From SHLJ01 sp041618535 (GTDB taxonomy: Bacteria > Bacteroidota > Bacteroidia > Flavobacteriales > Flavobacteriaceae), in contig JBFKFP010000028.1 in assembly GCA_041618535.1 (NCBI GenBank), positions 1-23,200 of the forward strand: DNA of 23,200 nt, given 5' to 3'. The translations under genes and the position numbers were made by a program. This document shows, piece by piece, positions 16,439-23,200 of this stretch. The first letter of the stretch is position 1. Each line of letters starts with the position of its first letter. The notes below the pieces were generated by a model. It saw only the letters and a program-made list of their open reading frames with translations. It was not told the origin of the DNA and searched no databases.

Positions 16439-18333
16439 TGAATAAAAAGTTCTTAGAAAGCATAAAAAACCGATACGCTTCGAAATGGCTGGTGCTGATT
16501 TTCGATGTATTGATAGTTGTGGTTACTTTCTTCCTCGCTTATCTCATAAGGTTTAATTTCAAGATCGAATTCGACCTTGAAACGGTACTTCGCCAATCAC
16601 CTTTCGTGGCCCTGGTAGCCGCCATCAGTTTTTTATCGGTCAAAACACACCAAGGTGTAGTGCGTTATACCGGATTTAAAGACCTGGTCAATATCATCAT
16701 CGGTACCAATATCATCGCAACAATACTCCTTTTGGTTACTTATGCCAACAGGAAATTCGGCCTTCATGAAATTTTTAATATGTCCGGCTCTGTGATCTAT
16801 ATTCACCTGCTGCTGAACATATTATTCCTCGTAGGCGCGAAATTCTTTATCAAATCACTTTACCGGAGCCTAATCTCCGATTTTCAGCCTCATAGCAGGG
16901 TTTTAATCTATGGTGCGGGTAATTCGGGGATTCTGACATATGATGCTATTCAGAGTGATACCAAGAGCATTCTGGAGATTATAGGCTTCATTGATGACAA
17001 CCCGAATAAGATCGGGAAAAAGATCAATTTGCTTAACGTTTACAGCCTGGAGCAGATTAACCAGGAATTCGTTGAAAAGAACGAGTTGTCCGAGGTCATA
17101 ATCTCCATTCAGAAAATAGAACCGGCGAGATTATTGAGAATCACCACTCACCTATTCCAGTTCAGGGTCAAGGTAAAGATAGTACCTCCGGTTCAGACTT
17201 GGATAGACGGCGACCTCAGCCTTCAGCAGATCAAGGATATCAAGATCGAGGACCTTTTGGGAAGGGAACCGATCAATATCTCTAACCCGGTACTTGAAGA
17301 GGAATACAACAATAAAGTTATAATGGTAACCGGAGCGGCCGGATCAATCGGATCGGAGATCTCAAGGAAGCTGTCTCAATATCGTTTTAAAAAACTCCTT
17401 CTGCTGGATTCTGCAGAATCACCACTTTATGAAATCGAGCAGGAGTTTAAGCGTATGGGCATCGAGAATTACGAGCCAATCGTGGCCGATGTGCGGGATC
17501 ATGAACGCATGTCATACATCTTTGAGGTGTATAAACCCAAAATTCTCTTTCATGCAGCAGCCTACAAGCATGTTCCCCTCATGGAGAACAGTCCTTACGA
17601 AGCCGTCAGGGTGAATATTATCGGAACCCGCACCGTGGCAGACCTGTCTGTTAAATTTGGTATTGACAAGTTTGTTCTGGTATCGACAGACAAAGCGGTT
17701 AATCCTACAAATGTGATGGGAGCAACAAAGCGCATAGCTGAAATGTATGTAAGTTGCCTGATAGGGAAAGGACAAACCAAATTTATAACCACGAGGTTCG
17801 GAAATGTATTGGGATCGAGCGGATCGGTAATTCTGCTGTTTAAAAAACAGATTGAAGAAGGAGGCCCTATTACGGTTACCCATCCTGATATCACGAGGTT
17901 TTTTATGACCATTTCAGAGGCGAGCCAGCTCGTACTTGAGGCGGCAAGTATGGGTAATGGAGGCGAGATCTTTGTATTCGATATGGGGAAATCTGTAAAG
18001 ATCCTGGAACTGGCCAAGAATATGATATTTTTATCGGGCTTGGAATATCCCGGTGACATCGATATCAAAATCACCGGCCTTCGTCCAGGAGAAAAGATCT
18101 ATGAAGAATTATTAGCCGACGGCGAGAACACCAAACCCACCTATCACGACAAGATCATGATAGCCAGGTCTAAATCACAGGATAATGATGCCATCGAGGA
18201 AAAAATATTAAACCTTTGTGAAATTCAATCCAAGACCTCGAATTTCGATATCGTAGCAATGATAAAGTCCATTATCCCTGAATACATTTCGAACAATTCA
18301 AAATACGAGGTCCTTGACCAATCTAAAAACTAA
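16438..18333 (+). CDS. Membrane nucleotide-sugar 4,6-dehydratase, PglF/CapD/FlaA1-like
   Basis: This 631-residue protein has four N-terminal membrane segments (about 17-38, 55-68, 83-104, 118-137). A first Rossmann-like domain follows, with VLIYGAGNSG (155-164), and then the catalytic short-chain dehydrogenase-like domain with MVTGAAGSIGSE (296-307). The active-site region reads LVSTDKAVNPTNVMGATKR (414-432). Met427 takes the place of the usual Tyr of a YxxxK motif, with Lys431 following, and Thr417-Asp418-Lys419 upstream; this is the known pattern of large inverting or retaining UDP-GlcNAc 4,6-dehydratases such as PglF. It would make UDP-4-keto-6-deoxy-GlcNAc for the aminotransferase gene before it, which it overlaps by one base. 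The Wza-like gene starts six bases after its stop. Confidence 0.94.
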   Translation: MNKKFLESIKNRYASKWLVLIFDVLIVVVTFFLAYLIRFNFKIEFDLETVLRQSPFVALVAAISFLSVKTHQGVVRYTGFKDLVNIIIGTNIIATILLLVTYANRKFGLHEIFNMSGSVIYIHLLLNILFLVGAKFFIKSLYRSLISDFQPHSRVLIYGAGNSGILTYDAIQSDTKSILEIIGFIDDNPNKIGKKINLLNVYSLEQINQEFVEKNELSEVIISIQKIEPARLLRITTHLFQFRVKVKIVPPVQTWIDGDLSLQQIKDIKIEDLLGREPINISNPVLEEEYNNKVIMVTGAAGSIGSEISRKLSQYRFKKLLLLDSAESPLYEIEQEFKRMGIENYEPIVADVRDHERMSYIFEVYKPKILFHAAAYKHVPLMENSPYEAVRVNIIGTRTVADLSVKFGIDKFVLVSTDKAVNPTNVMGATKRIAEMYVSCLIGKGQTKFITTRFGNVLGSSGSVILLFKKQIEEGGPITVTHPDITRFFMTISEASQLVLEAASMGNGGEIFVFDMGKSVKILELAKNMIFLSGLEYPGDIDIKITGLRPGEKIYEELLADGENTKPTYHDKIMIARSKSQDNDAIEEKILNLCEIQSKTSNFDIVAMIKSIIPEYISNNSKYEVLDQSKN

Positions 18334-18339
18334 TCCACT

Positions 18340-19125
18340 ATGAATAACTTACTTAAGCTCATATACAGAACAGGTATTTTCGGCTTTATAATCATTCTCT
18401 CCTCCTGTGCATCACGGCAGGATTTGGTTTATTTCCAGGACGAACCTCTGACCGATGCATATTCAGACATGAATTCCGATTTTCAGATCAGGTTTAAACC
18501 CGATGACCTTCTGACCATCGATGTATCGGCTCTGGAACCTGAAGCAGCCAAACCTTTCAATCTTCCTGCGGTATCTTATAACTCCTCAGTAATATCTGCC
18601 CAGGGAACCCTTAAAATGCAGACCTACCTCATTGACGCAAATGGAAATATAGAATTCCCTGTTTTAGGGACCATCAAGATTGGAGGACTTACAAGGAGTG
18701 AGGCCAATGCCATGCTGAAACAGAAGCTTTCAGACTATATAAAAGATCCGATTGTCAATATCCGGCTCGCTAATTTCACTATCACGGTTTTAGGCGAGGT
18801 AAACAACCCTGGGACATTCACCATACAGGATGAGCGAGTTTCGATTAGCGAGGCCCTTGGATTGGCAGGAGACCTTACCATCTATGGTAAACGGGACAAT
18901 ATTCTATTAATTCGGGAAGTTGACGGTAAAAAACGATATGCCAAGCTAGACCTGTCCTCTGTAAATTTAGTTAGCTCGCCGAACTATTATCTCACCCAGA
19001 GCGATGTCATTTATGTAGAGCCGAACAATTCGAGGTTAAGGGAAGCCAATTTTACCCCTAACAATGGCTTGATCGTTTCAATCGTTGGCGTAGTTGCCAC
19101 TGTTGCAGCCATATTAATCAGATAA
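18340..19125 (+). CDS. Polysaccharide export outer-membrane lipoprotein, Wza-like
   Basis: This 261-residue lipoprotein has an N-terminal hydrophobic signal ending in a lipobox (ILSSC, Cys23). The polysaccharide-export domain follows (about 50-135), with FKPDDLLTIDVSALEP and IDANGNIEFPVLGTI. An SLBB-type segment comes next, ITVLGEVNNPGTFTI, with SEALGLAGD after it. A C-terminal hydrophobic helix (LIVSIVGVVATVAAIL) closes the protein, a layout I recall for Bacteroidota members of this family. It would form the outer-membrane export channel working with the Wzc-like protein encoded 18 bases downstream. It is shorter than Escherichia coli Wza (about 380 residues), mainly because it has fewer SLBB-type repeats. 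Confidence 0.93.
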   Translation: MNNLLKLIYRTGIFGFIIILSSCASRQDLVYFQDEPLTDAYSDMNSDFQIRFKPDDLLTIDVSALEPEAAKPFNLPAVSYNSSVISAQGTLKMQTYLIDANGNIEFPVLGTIKIGGLTRSEANAMLKQKLSDYIKDPIVNIRLANFTITVLGEVNNPGTFTIQDERVSISEALGLAGDLTIYGKRDNILLIREVDGKKRYAKLDLSSVNLVSSPNYYLTQSDVIYVEPNNSRLREANFTPNNGLIVSIVGVVATVAAILIR

Positions 19126-19143
19126 ATAAAATTAAAATTCGGT

Positions 19144-21507
19144 ATGTCAAAGAGCGTGCAGGTCAACAATAAGGATTTCATAAGGGATACCCTGGAACTC
19201 TACCTTTCGAAATGGAAGATCATTCTTGGCTGTGCTGTCCTGGCCATAGCAACTGCTTTCGTTTACCTCCGATATGCCGAATATGAGTACCGCGCATCAG
19301 CAGCTATCAAGATCAAGGAGGACCAGGAAACGAACCGATTACCGGAAATATCGAACCTCCAGAATTACGGTTTTTTCTCGTCTAATTACGGCCGCGTAGA
19401 GGACGAGATCGAGATTATAAAATCAAGGCGTCTCGTAGAGCAAATGGTGAAAGACCTTAAATTGAATACCAGGCAATTTATCAAAGGCCGTATCAAAGAG
19501 CAGGAGGCCTATAACGATCCGCCGCTGGTTGTGAACTTTTTGGAAAATGATTCGTTGATATATCAGGTAGATACAACGCTTCACATCAGGGTGATCTCGG
19601 AAAATAGTTTTCAGTTCACGGTCCCGCAGCGCGCTGGGATCTTCGGGTTAAAAGGCGAACCTACAGGCCCGGTTTATAACTATGGAGACCGGGTAGAAAC
19701 CGGCTTTGGCGACATCGTTATCACACCCAATTTAGATGCATACGGAACCGAACAGGATTCAGAGATAAAAGTTCGAATCTCTCCATTAAATTTTGTCGTG
19801 GAACGCTATAAGAATAAGATAGAAGTAAGTTCAAAAGAGGATTCCAGGATCCTGAACCTGACGATAAATGAAAACATTAAAGGAAAGGGAATCGACATTC
19901 TGAATAAACTCATCGAAAAATATAATGATGATGTGATAGCCGACAAAGAGGCGGTAATACAGGTGACCTCCAATTTTATCAACAACAGGCTGGAGGTGGT
20001 TTCAACTGAATTGGAGCAGGTAGACCTTACGGCTGAATCTCTGAAGAAGAGTAACAGGTTATCTAATATACAGTCTCAAACGAATATTTTCCTGCAAAGT
20101 GAGAAAGAGAACGAAGCTAAGTTGATAACAGCGAATAATCAGCTACAACTCATTGATTATATGAGTGAATATATGGACAGCGGGAACCAGGATTCGGACT
20201 TGCTTCCGGTAAACGTTGGGATTGATGATCCCAATGTGGCTCAAGTGACAAAAAGTATAAATGATCTTGTGCTTCAGCGCGATCGAATTCTGCGCAATTC
20301 AAGTGAAAAGAATCCTACGGTTATCAATTTAGATAACCAGATCCGAGACCTGAAGAACAACCTTAACCAGACTTTGGGGAATTTAAAACAGTCAACGCAA
20401 ATCACGCTGAATTCCCTACAGCAGGAGGATTCGAGAATAAGAGGTCAGATCTTCTCCACTCCACAGAAAGAAAGACAATTCAGGGATATCTCAAGACAAC
20501 AATCCATAAAGGAATCCCTTTACCTTTATCTTCTTGAGAAGCGCGAAGAAATGGCGATCTCCCTGGGTATGTCCTCCCCTAATGCCAAGATCATTGACAG
20601 TGCATACAGTTCTGCCGAAACCGTTAACCCCAAGCCTAAGGTAGTTTATCTGGCCGCTCTTCTCCTGGGTCTTTTTATTCCAATTGGAGTTTTCTATGTG
20701 CTTGATCTGATGGACACCAAGGTACACACCCGTGAGGAATTATCGAAGTATGTGGATGCTCCATTCATAGGAGATATTCCGAAGTCGAGTTCCAAGAAAA
20801 AGAGCAGGCTGATTAAAAAAGTGGACTATTCTCCCAAGGCCGAGGCATTCAGAATGATCCGTACAAATCTCGATTTTATGCTTAAAAGTCTTCCCGATGG
20901 GCAGGCTAAGACCATTTTTGTGACATCTACCATGGCACAGGAGGGTAAATCGCATACGGCCATCAATCTTGCCGCCTCTCTCTCCTATTCAGAGAAAAAG
21001 GTTTTACTGATCGATACGGATATCCGAATCCCGAAATTGGACGATTATCTCGGGCTGGAGAACACATACGGATTCACCGATTTCCTTTCAGACCCTAAAC
21101 TCGGTATGGATGATATAATGGTTAGTCCGAAGAACAACAATTACCTGGATGTCATTCCGTCGGGGACCATTCCCCCGAATCCGGCTGAGCTTATAATGAG
21201 CGAGAGGGTAGCTCACCTTTTCAGCAGCATGAAAAAGAAGTACGACTATATAGTGGTTGATACGGCTGCCGTAGGGTTGGTAACCGATACCCTCCTTATA
21301 AGCCATCATGCCGACATGTTCATTTATGTGGTAAGTTCAGAAAAGCTGGATAAGCGCCAACTTCATGTAGCCAGGACCATGTATGAAGAGAAGCGGCTTC
21401 CAAACATGGCTATTTTGCTTAATGGCACAAGCAAAAAGGACGGTTATGGTTATGGCTATGGATATGGCAACAAACCAGGCAAAAAAAAATGGTATAAGTT
21501 TGGCTGA
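19144..21507 (+). CDS. Wzc-like polysaccharide co-polymerase with BY-kinase domain
   Basis: This 787-residue inner-membrane protein controls chain length and export. Membrane helices lie at about 25-43 and 499-521, with a large periplasmic part between them rich in predicted coiled coil (about 280-470). The cytoplasmic tyrosine autokinase domain has a Walker A loop TSTMAQEGKSHT (594-605, Lys602), Walker A' LLIDTD (621-626), and Walker B YIVVD (702-706). The usual PGEGK(S/T) loop reads AQEGKS here. The C-terminal tail holds a Gly-Tyr repeat with Tyr768, 770, 772 and 774, plus Tyr784 in a basic KPGKKKWYKFG end, which would be the autophosphorylation cluster. The gene is last in the polysaccharide run, and its TGA directly touches the stop of the convergent proline dehydrogenase gene. 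No cognate phosphatase gene is visible here. Confidence 0.94.
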   Translation: MSKSVQVNNKDFIRDTLELYLSKWKIILGCAVLAIATAFVYLRYAEYEYRASAAIKIKEDQETNRLPEISNLQNYGFFSSNYGRVEDEIEIIKSRRLVEQMVKDLKLNTRQFIKGRIKEQEAYNDPPLVVNFLENDSLIYQVDTTLHIRVISENSFQFTVPQRAGIFGLKGEPTGPVYNYGDRVETGFGDIVITPNLDAYGTEQDSEIKVRISPLNFVVERYKNKIEVSSKEDSRILNLTINENIKGKGIDILNKLIEKYNDDVIADKEAVIQVTSNFINNRLEVVSTELEQVDLTAESLKKSNRLSNIQSQTNIFLQSEKENEAKLITANNQLQLIDYMSEYMDSGNQDSDLLPVNVGIDDPNVAQVTKSINDLVLQRDRILRNSSEKNPTVINLDNQIRDLKNNLNQTLGNLKQSTQITLNSLQQEDSRIRGQIFSTPQKERQFRDISRQQSIKESLYLYLLEKREEMAISLGMSSPNAKIIDSAYSSAETVNPKPKVVYLAALLLGLFIPIGVFYVLDLMDTKVHTREELSKYVDAPFIGDIPKSSSKKKSRLIKKVDYSPKAEAFRMIRTNLDFMLKSLPDGQAKTIFVTSTMAQEGKSHTAINLAASLSYSEKKVLLIDTDIRIPKLDDYLGLENTYGFTDFLSDPKLGMDDIMVSPKNNNYLDVIPSGTIPPNPAELIMSERVAHLFSSMKKKYDYIVVDTAAVGLVTDTLLISHHADMFIYVVSSEKLDKRQLHVARTMYEEKRLPNMAILLNGTSKKDGYGYGYGYGNKPGKKKWYKFG
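21442..21465 (+). repeat. Four-copy Gly-Tyr hexamer repeat at the 3' end of the Wzc-like gene
   Basis: Four consecutive hexamers encode Gly-Tyr, with glycine codons GGT, GGT, GGC, GGA and TAT throughout. The differing third bases suggest that the peptide repeat is kept by selection and is not a very recent slippage product, although the hexamer structure could still expand or contract. It supplies four of the tail tyrosines likely to be phosphorylated. Confidence 0.75.
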
Positions 21508-21510
21508 TCA
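21505..21510. other. Abutting convergent stop codons forming TGATCA
   Basis: The plus-strand TGA of the Wzc-like gene (21505-21507) and the minus-strand TGA of proline dehydrogenase (read as TCA at 21508-21510) touch with no base between them, making the palindrome TGATCA. No space is left for a terminator between the genes, so transcription from either side must end inside the opposite coding region or run on as antisense RNA. Confidence 0.9.
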
Positions 21511-22680
21511 CAGCTTTCTTCGCTGTCTTTCCTTCTTTATCAGCTCCAGCTCCCTGTTGGTTTGTCCGGCAACAGAGGTGTTCTCCTCTGCTCTCCGGAT
21601 AAGGTAGGGCATAACATCCTTTACCGGCCCGAATGGTATATATTTGGCAACGTTAAAACCCTCCGAGGCCATATTAAAACTTATGTGATCACTCATACCG
21701 TAAAGCTGACCAAACCAAACCCTGTTGTCCTTACGATCGATCCGCAGAAGCTCCATCATTTCCATTGCCAGATAACAGCTCTCCTCATTATGGGTGCCGA
21801 TAAAGACTGAAATGTGGTCAAGATTCTGCAGGATATAGGACATGGTCTTATCGAAGTTCTTGTCGGTTTCCATTTTATGCTCACAGATGGGTGAATCATA
21901 TCCAAGTTCCTCGGCCCGCTCCCGCTCCTTCTCCATGTATGCGCCACGAACAATCTTTATCCCCAGTTTATAGCCGTCGGCCTTTGCCCGGGCATGAAGT
22001 CTTTTAAGATAGTCAAGCCTGTCCCAGCGATACAATTGCAAGGTGTTGTAAACAATGGGCTTATCCTTGTTGTATGTCTGCATCATATCCTCCACAAGCT
22101 TATCTGCCGCATCCTGCATCCAGGATTCCTCGGCATCGATAAGGACTTCTACATCCCGCTCAACACCACGGCTGCAAACTTTATGATACCGCTGAACCAC
22201 ACGTTCCCATTCATCCTGCTCGTTTTTGGTAAGGGTTGCACCCTCACTTATTTTCTGGTACAGTTTAAATCGTCCAAAGCCGGTAGGTTTAAATACGGCA
22301 ATGGGCATGGATTCCTTGTCGCGTGCAAATTCAATGAGTTCAAGGGTTTTATTCATCGCCATGTCGAATTGCTCATCGCTTTCTTTTCCCTCAACGGAAA
22401 AATCGAGCACACTGGATACCCCTAATTCCGACATGCTGTCTATTACCCCGAGGCAATCCTCTTCATTAATTCCTCCACAAAAATGATCGAATACGGTTGA
22501 CCGAATAAGGCCTTCAACAGGGAGGTTAGCCTTTATAGCAAAGTTAGTTGCGGCTGTTCCAATCCTCACCAGCGGTTCCTTTGAGATCATTTTAAAAAGG
22601 AAATAAGCGCGTTCAAGTTCGGAATCGCTCTTGAGCTGGAAAGCGATTTCCGTATTGTTGAATAAACTTCGATCTGGCAT
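21508..22680 (-). CDS. Proline dehydrogenase (single-domain, FAD-dependent)
   Basis: This 390-residue enzyme oxidises L-proline to delta-1-pyrroline-5-carboxylate with FAD, the first step of proline catabolism, usually at the inner membrane with electrons passed to quinone. Barrel motifs are plain: VRGAYMEKER (244-253), FIGTHNEES (293-301), FGQLYGMSD (323-331) and YIPFGPVKDVMPYLIRRAEEN, whose Arg362-Arg363-x-Glu365 segment contacts the proline carboxylate in this family. There is no P5C dehydrogenase domain, so it is not a PutA fusion. It is transcribed toward the polysaccharide operon and divergently from aroB, and is probably unrelated to glycan synthesis. It has its own candidate promoter in the 94-base gap upstream. 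Confidence 0.96.
   Translation of the reverse strand: MPDRSLFNNTEIAFQLKSDSELERAYFLFKMISKEPLVRIGTAATNFAIKANLPVEGLIRSTVFDHFCGGINEEDCLGVIDSMSELGVSSVLDFSVEGKESDEQFDMAMNKTLELIEFARDKESMPIAVFKPTGFGRFKLYQKISEGATLTKNEQDEWERVVQRYHKVCSRGVERDVEVLIDAEESWMQDAADKLVEDMMQTYNKDKPIVYNTLQLYRWDRLDYLKRLHARAKADGYKLGIKIVRGAYMEKERERAEELGYDSPICEHKMETDKNFDKTMSYILQNLDHISVFIGTHNEESCYLAMEMMELLRIDRKDNRVWFGQLYGMSDHISFNMASEGFNVAKYIPFGPVKDVMPYLIRRAEENTSVAGQTNRELELIKKERQRRKL
21565..21599. repeat. Two-tier inverted repeat (hairpin) inside the end of the proline dehydrogenase gene
   Basis: An inner perfect pair, CAGAGG (21573-21578) and CCTCTG (21585-21590), encloses a six-base loop. It lies inside an outer pair, TCCGG (21565-21569) and CCGGA (21595-21599), with 3- and 4-base internal bulges. 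It begins 58 bases after the Wzc-like stop and could fold in RNA from either strand. It has no following T-run, so it is not a textbook terminator, but it is the nearest strong hairpin to the convergent gene ends. Confidence 0.45.
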
Positions 22681-22697
22681 AATGGGATTGCTTTAAA

Positions 22698-22732
22698 CAA
22701 ATATATTTATTACTGCTCTATTTTTTATCAAA
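22698..22732 (-). promoter_or_regulatory. Candidate Bacteroidota-type promoter for proline dehydrogenase
   Basis: Read on the minus strand, TTTG (22729-22732) is followed after 23 bases by TATATTTG (22698-22705), an exact match to the -7 consensus TAnnTTTG used by the primary sigma factor of Bacteroidota. The spacing is slightly long compared with the usual 19-21 but within the range reported for flavobacteria as I recall it. The -7 element ends 17 bases before the ATG at 22680, implying a short leader. It lies in the 94-base divergent gap shared with aroB; no equally good element was found for aroB. Confidence 0.6.
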
Positions 22733-22774
22733 ATTTGACTTATTTTCACGGCGGAATCAGGCATTCCGATCATC

Positions 22775-23200
22775 ATGGAATCTATCACAGGCGCTTACGG
22801 AAACATACACTTCGGAACGACAGGCTATTCGGCTATGAACGCCCATATCCGCTCACGGAATTATTCAATAATCTTCATTCTTGTTGACAGTAATACACAT
22901 GAGCATTGCCTGTCCTATTTCATGAGCAGAATTGAGACGGAATCCCCGATCGAGATCATTGAGATCGAAGCCGGAGAGGCGTATAAAACCCTGGAGACAT
23001 GCCAGGGCGTCTGGGAAGCCATGAGCGAGCTGGGAGGCGATCGCAAATCTCTTATGATAAACCTTGGCGGCGGAGTTGTTACCGACCTGGGTGGATTCGT
23101 GGCTTCGGCATTTAAAAGAGGAATAGACTTTATAAACGTGCCCACTTCCCTCCTGGCTATGGTTGATGCCTCGATTGGAGGAAAGACAGGAGTTGACCTC
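22775..23200 (+). CDS. aroB: 3-dehydroquinate synthase, N-terminal part (cut by window end)
   Basis: The first 142 residues of a dehydroquinate synthase, the second enzyme of the shikimate pathway, which cyclises DAHP to 3-dehydroquinate using NAD and a metal. The NAD-binding motif LGGGVVTDLGGFVAS (97-111) and the strongly conserved NVPTSLLAMVDASIGGKTG (121-139) identify the family. The N-terminus (MESITGAYGN...) matches flavobacterial AroB as I recall it. The catalytic metal ligands and C-terminal helical domain lie beyond the window. It is divergent from proline dehydrogenase and outside the polysaccharide operon. The frame is still open at the last base. Confidence 0.96.
   Translation, partial: MESITGAYGNIHFGTTGYSAMNAHIRSRNYSIIFILVDSNTHEHCLSYFMSRIETESPIEIIEIEAGEAYKTLETCQGVWEAMSELGGDRKSLMINLGGGVVTDLGGFVASAFKRGIDFINVPTSLLAMVDASIGGKTGVDL

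Noticed and set aside
17512..18074. Minus-strand open frames opposite the 4,6-dehydratase gene
   Set aside because: They run antisense to the conserved catalytic domain of the dehydratase and their translations look like random antisense sequence.
21994..22486. Plus-strand open frames opposite proline dehydrogenase
   Set aside because: The minus-strand enzyme is unmistakable across the same bases, and the plus-strand translations show no domain.
1..23200. tRNA, rRNA, CRISPR arrays, insertion sequences, phage or defence genes
   Set aside because: No clover-leaf-like stretch, regularly spaced repeat, transposase or integrase motif, or terminal inverted repeat pair was seen; gaps between genes are too short to hide most of these.

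Overview
The window is a large surface-polysaccharide (capsule/exopolysaccharide/O-antigen-type) locus, followed by a short stretch of housekeeping genes. It most likely comes from a member of the Bacteroidota, probably Flavobacteriia. The pointers are: no Shine-Dalgarno-like leaders; a TAnnTTTG-type -7 element upstream of the proline dehydrogenase gene; a Wza-type lipoprotein with a C-terminal membrane helix next to a one-piece Wzc-type tyrosine autokinase; and proline dehydrogenase and AroB proteins that read like flavobacterial versions. The taxonomic call rests on recalled family resemblance, not on a search.

Layout. (1) 1-7972: the end of a probable glycosyltransferase gene, then AsnB-type amidotransferase, GT4, GT4, a second AsnB-type amidotransferase, a third GT4, and a PglC-like phosphoglycosyl transferase that would start the glycan on undecaprenyl phosphate. 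(2) 7969-12619: a tightly coupled four-gene module. It holds two divergent DegT-like PLP proteins, a FemAB/GNAT-like acyltransferase and a two-Rossmann FAD/NAD(P)-binding protein. These genes join by 4-base overlaps or directly abutting codons and have no obvious assigned role; this is the least explained part of the window. (3) 12620-12838: an AT-rich gap, the largest in the window, probably carrying a promoter. (4) 12839-15190: an MBOAT O-acyltransferase and an SGNH-like partner, together an O-acetylation cassette. (5) 15191-15319: a short gap with an imperfect inverted repeat. (6) 15320-21507: a PglE-like aminotransferase, a PglF/CapD-like membrane UDP-sugar 4,6-dehydratase, the outer-membrane export lipoprotein and the inner-membrane Wzc-like co-polymerase/kinase. 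(7) 21508-23200: proline dehydrogenase on the minus strand, whose stop codon directly abuts that of the Wzc gene, and a divergent aroB cut off by the window end.

How the genes fit together. The PglF-like dehydratase and PglE-like aminotransferase would make a UDP-4-amino-4,6-dideoxy-N-acetylhexosamine. The PglC-like enzyme would load it or a derivative onto undecaprenyl phosphate, and the GT4 enzymes would extend it. The two AsnB-type proteins probably amidate carboxyl sugars (uronamides) rather than make asparagine. The MBOAT/SGNH pair would O-acylate the product. The PLP/FemAB/FAD module may build and attach an unusual amino or amino-acyl substituent. Wza- and Wzc-like proteins would control polymer length and export. 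No flippase (Wzx), polymerase (Wzy), UDP-sugar dehydrogenase or PglD-type acetyltransferase is visible here, so the locus very likely extends to the left of the window.
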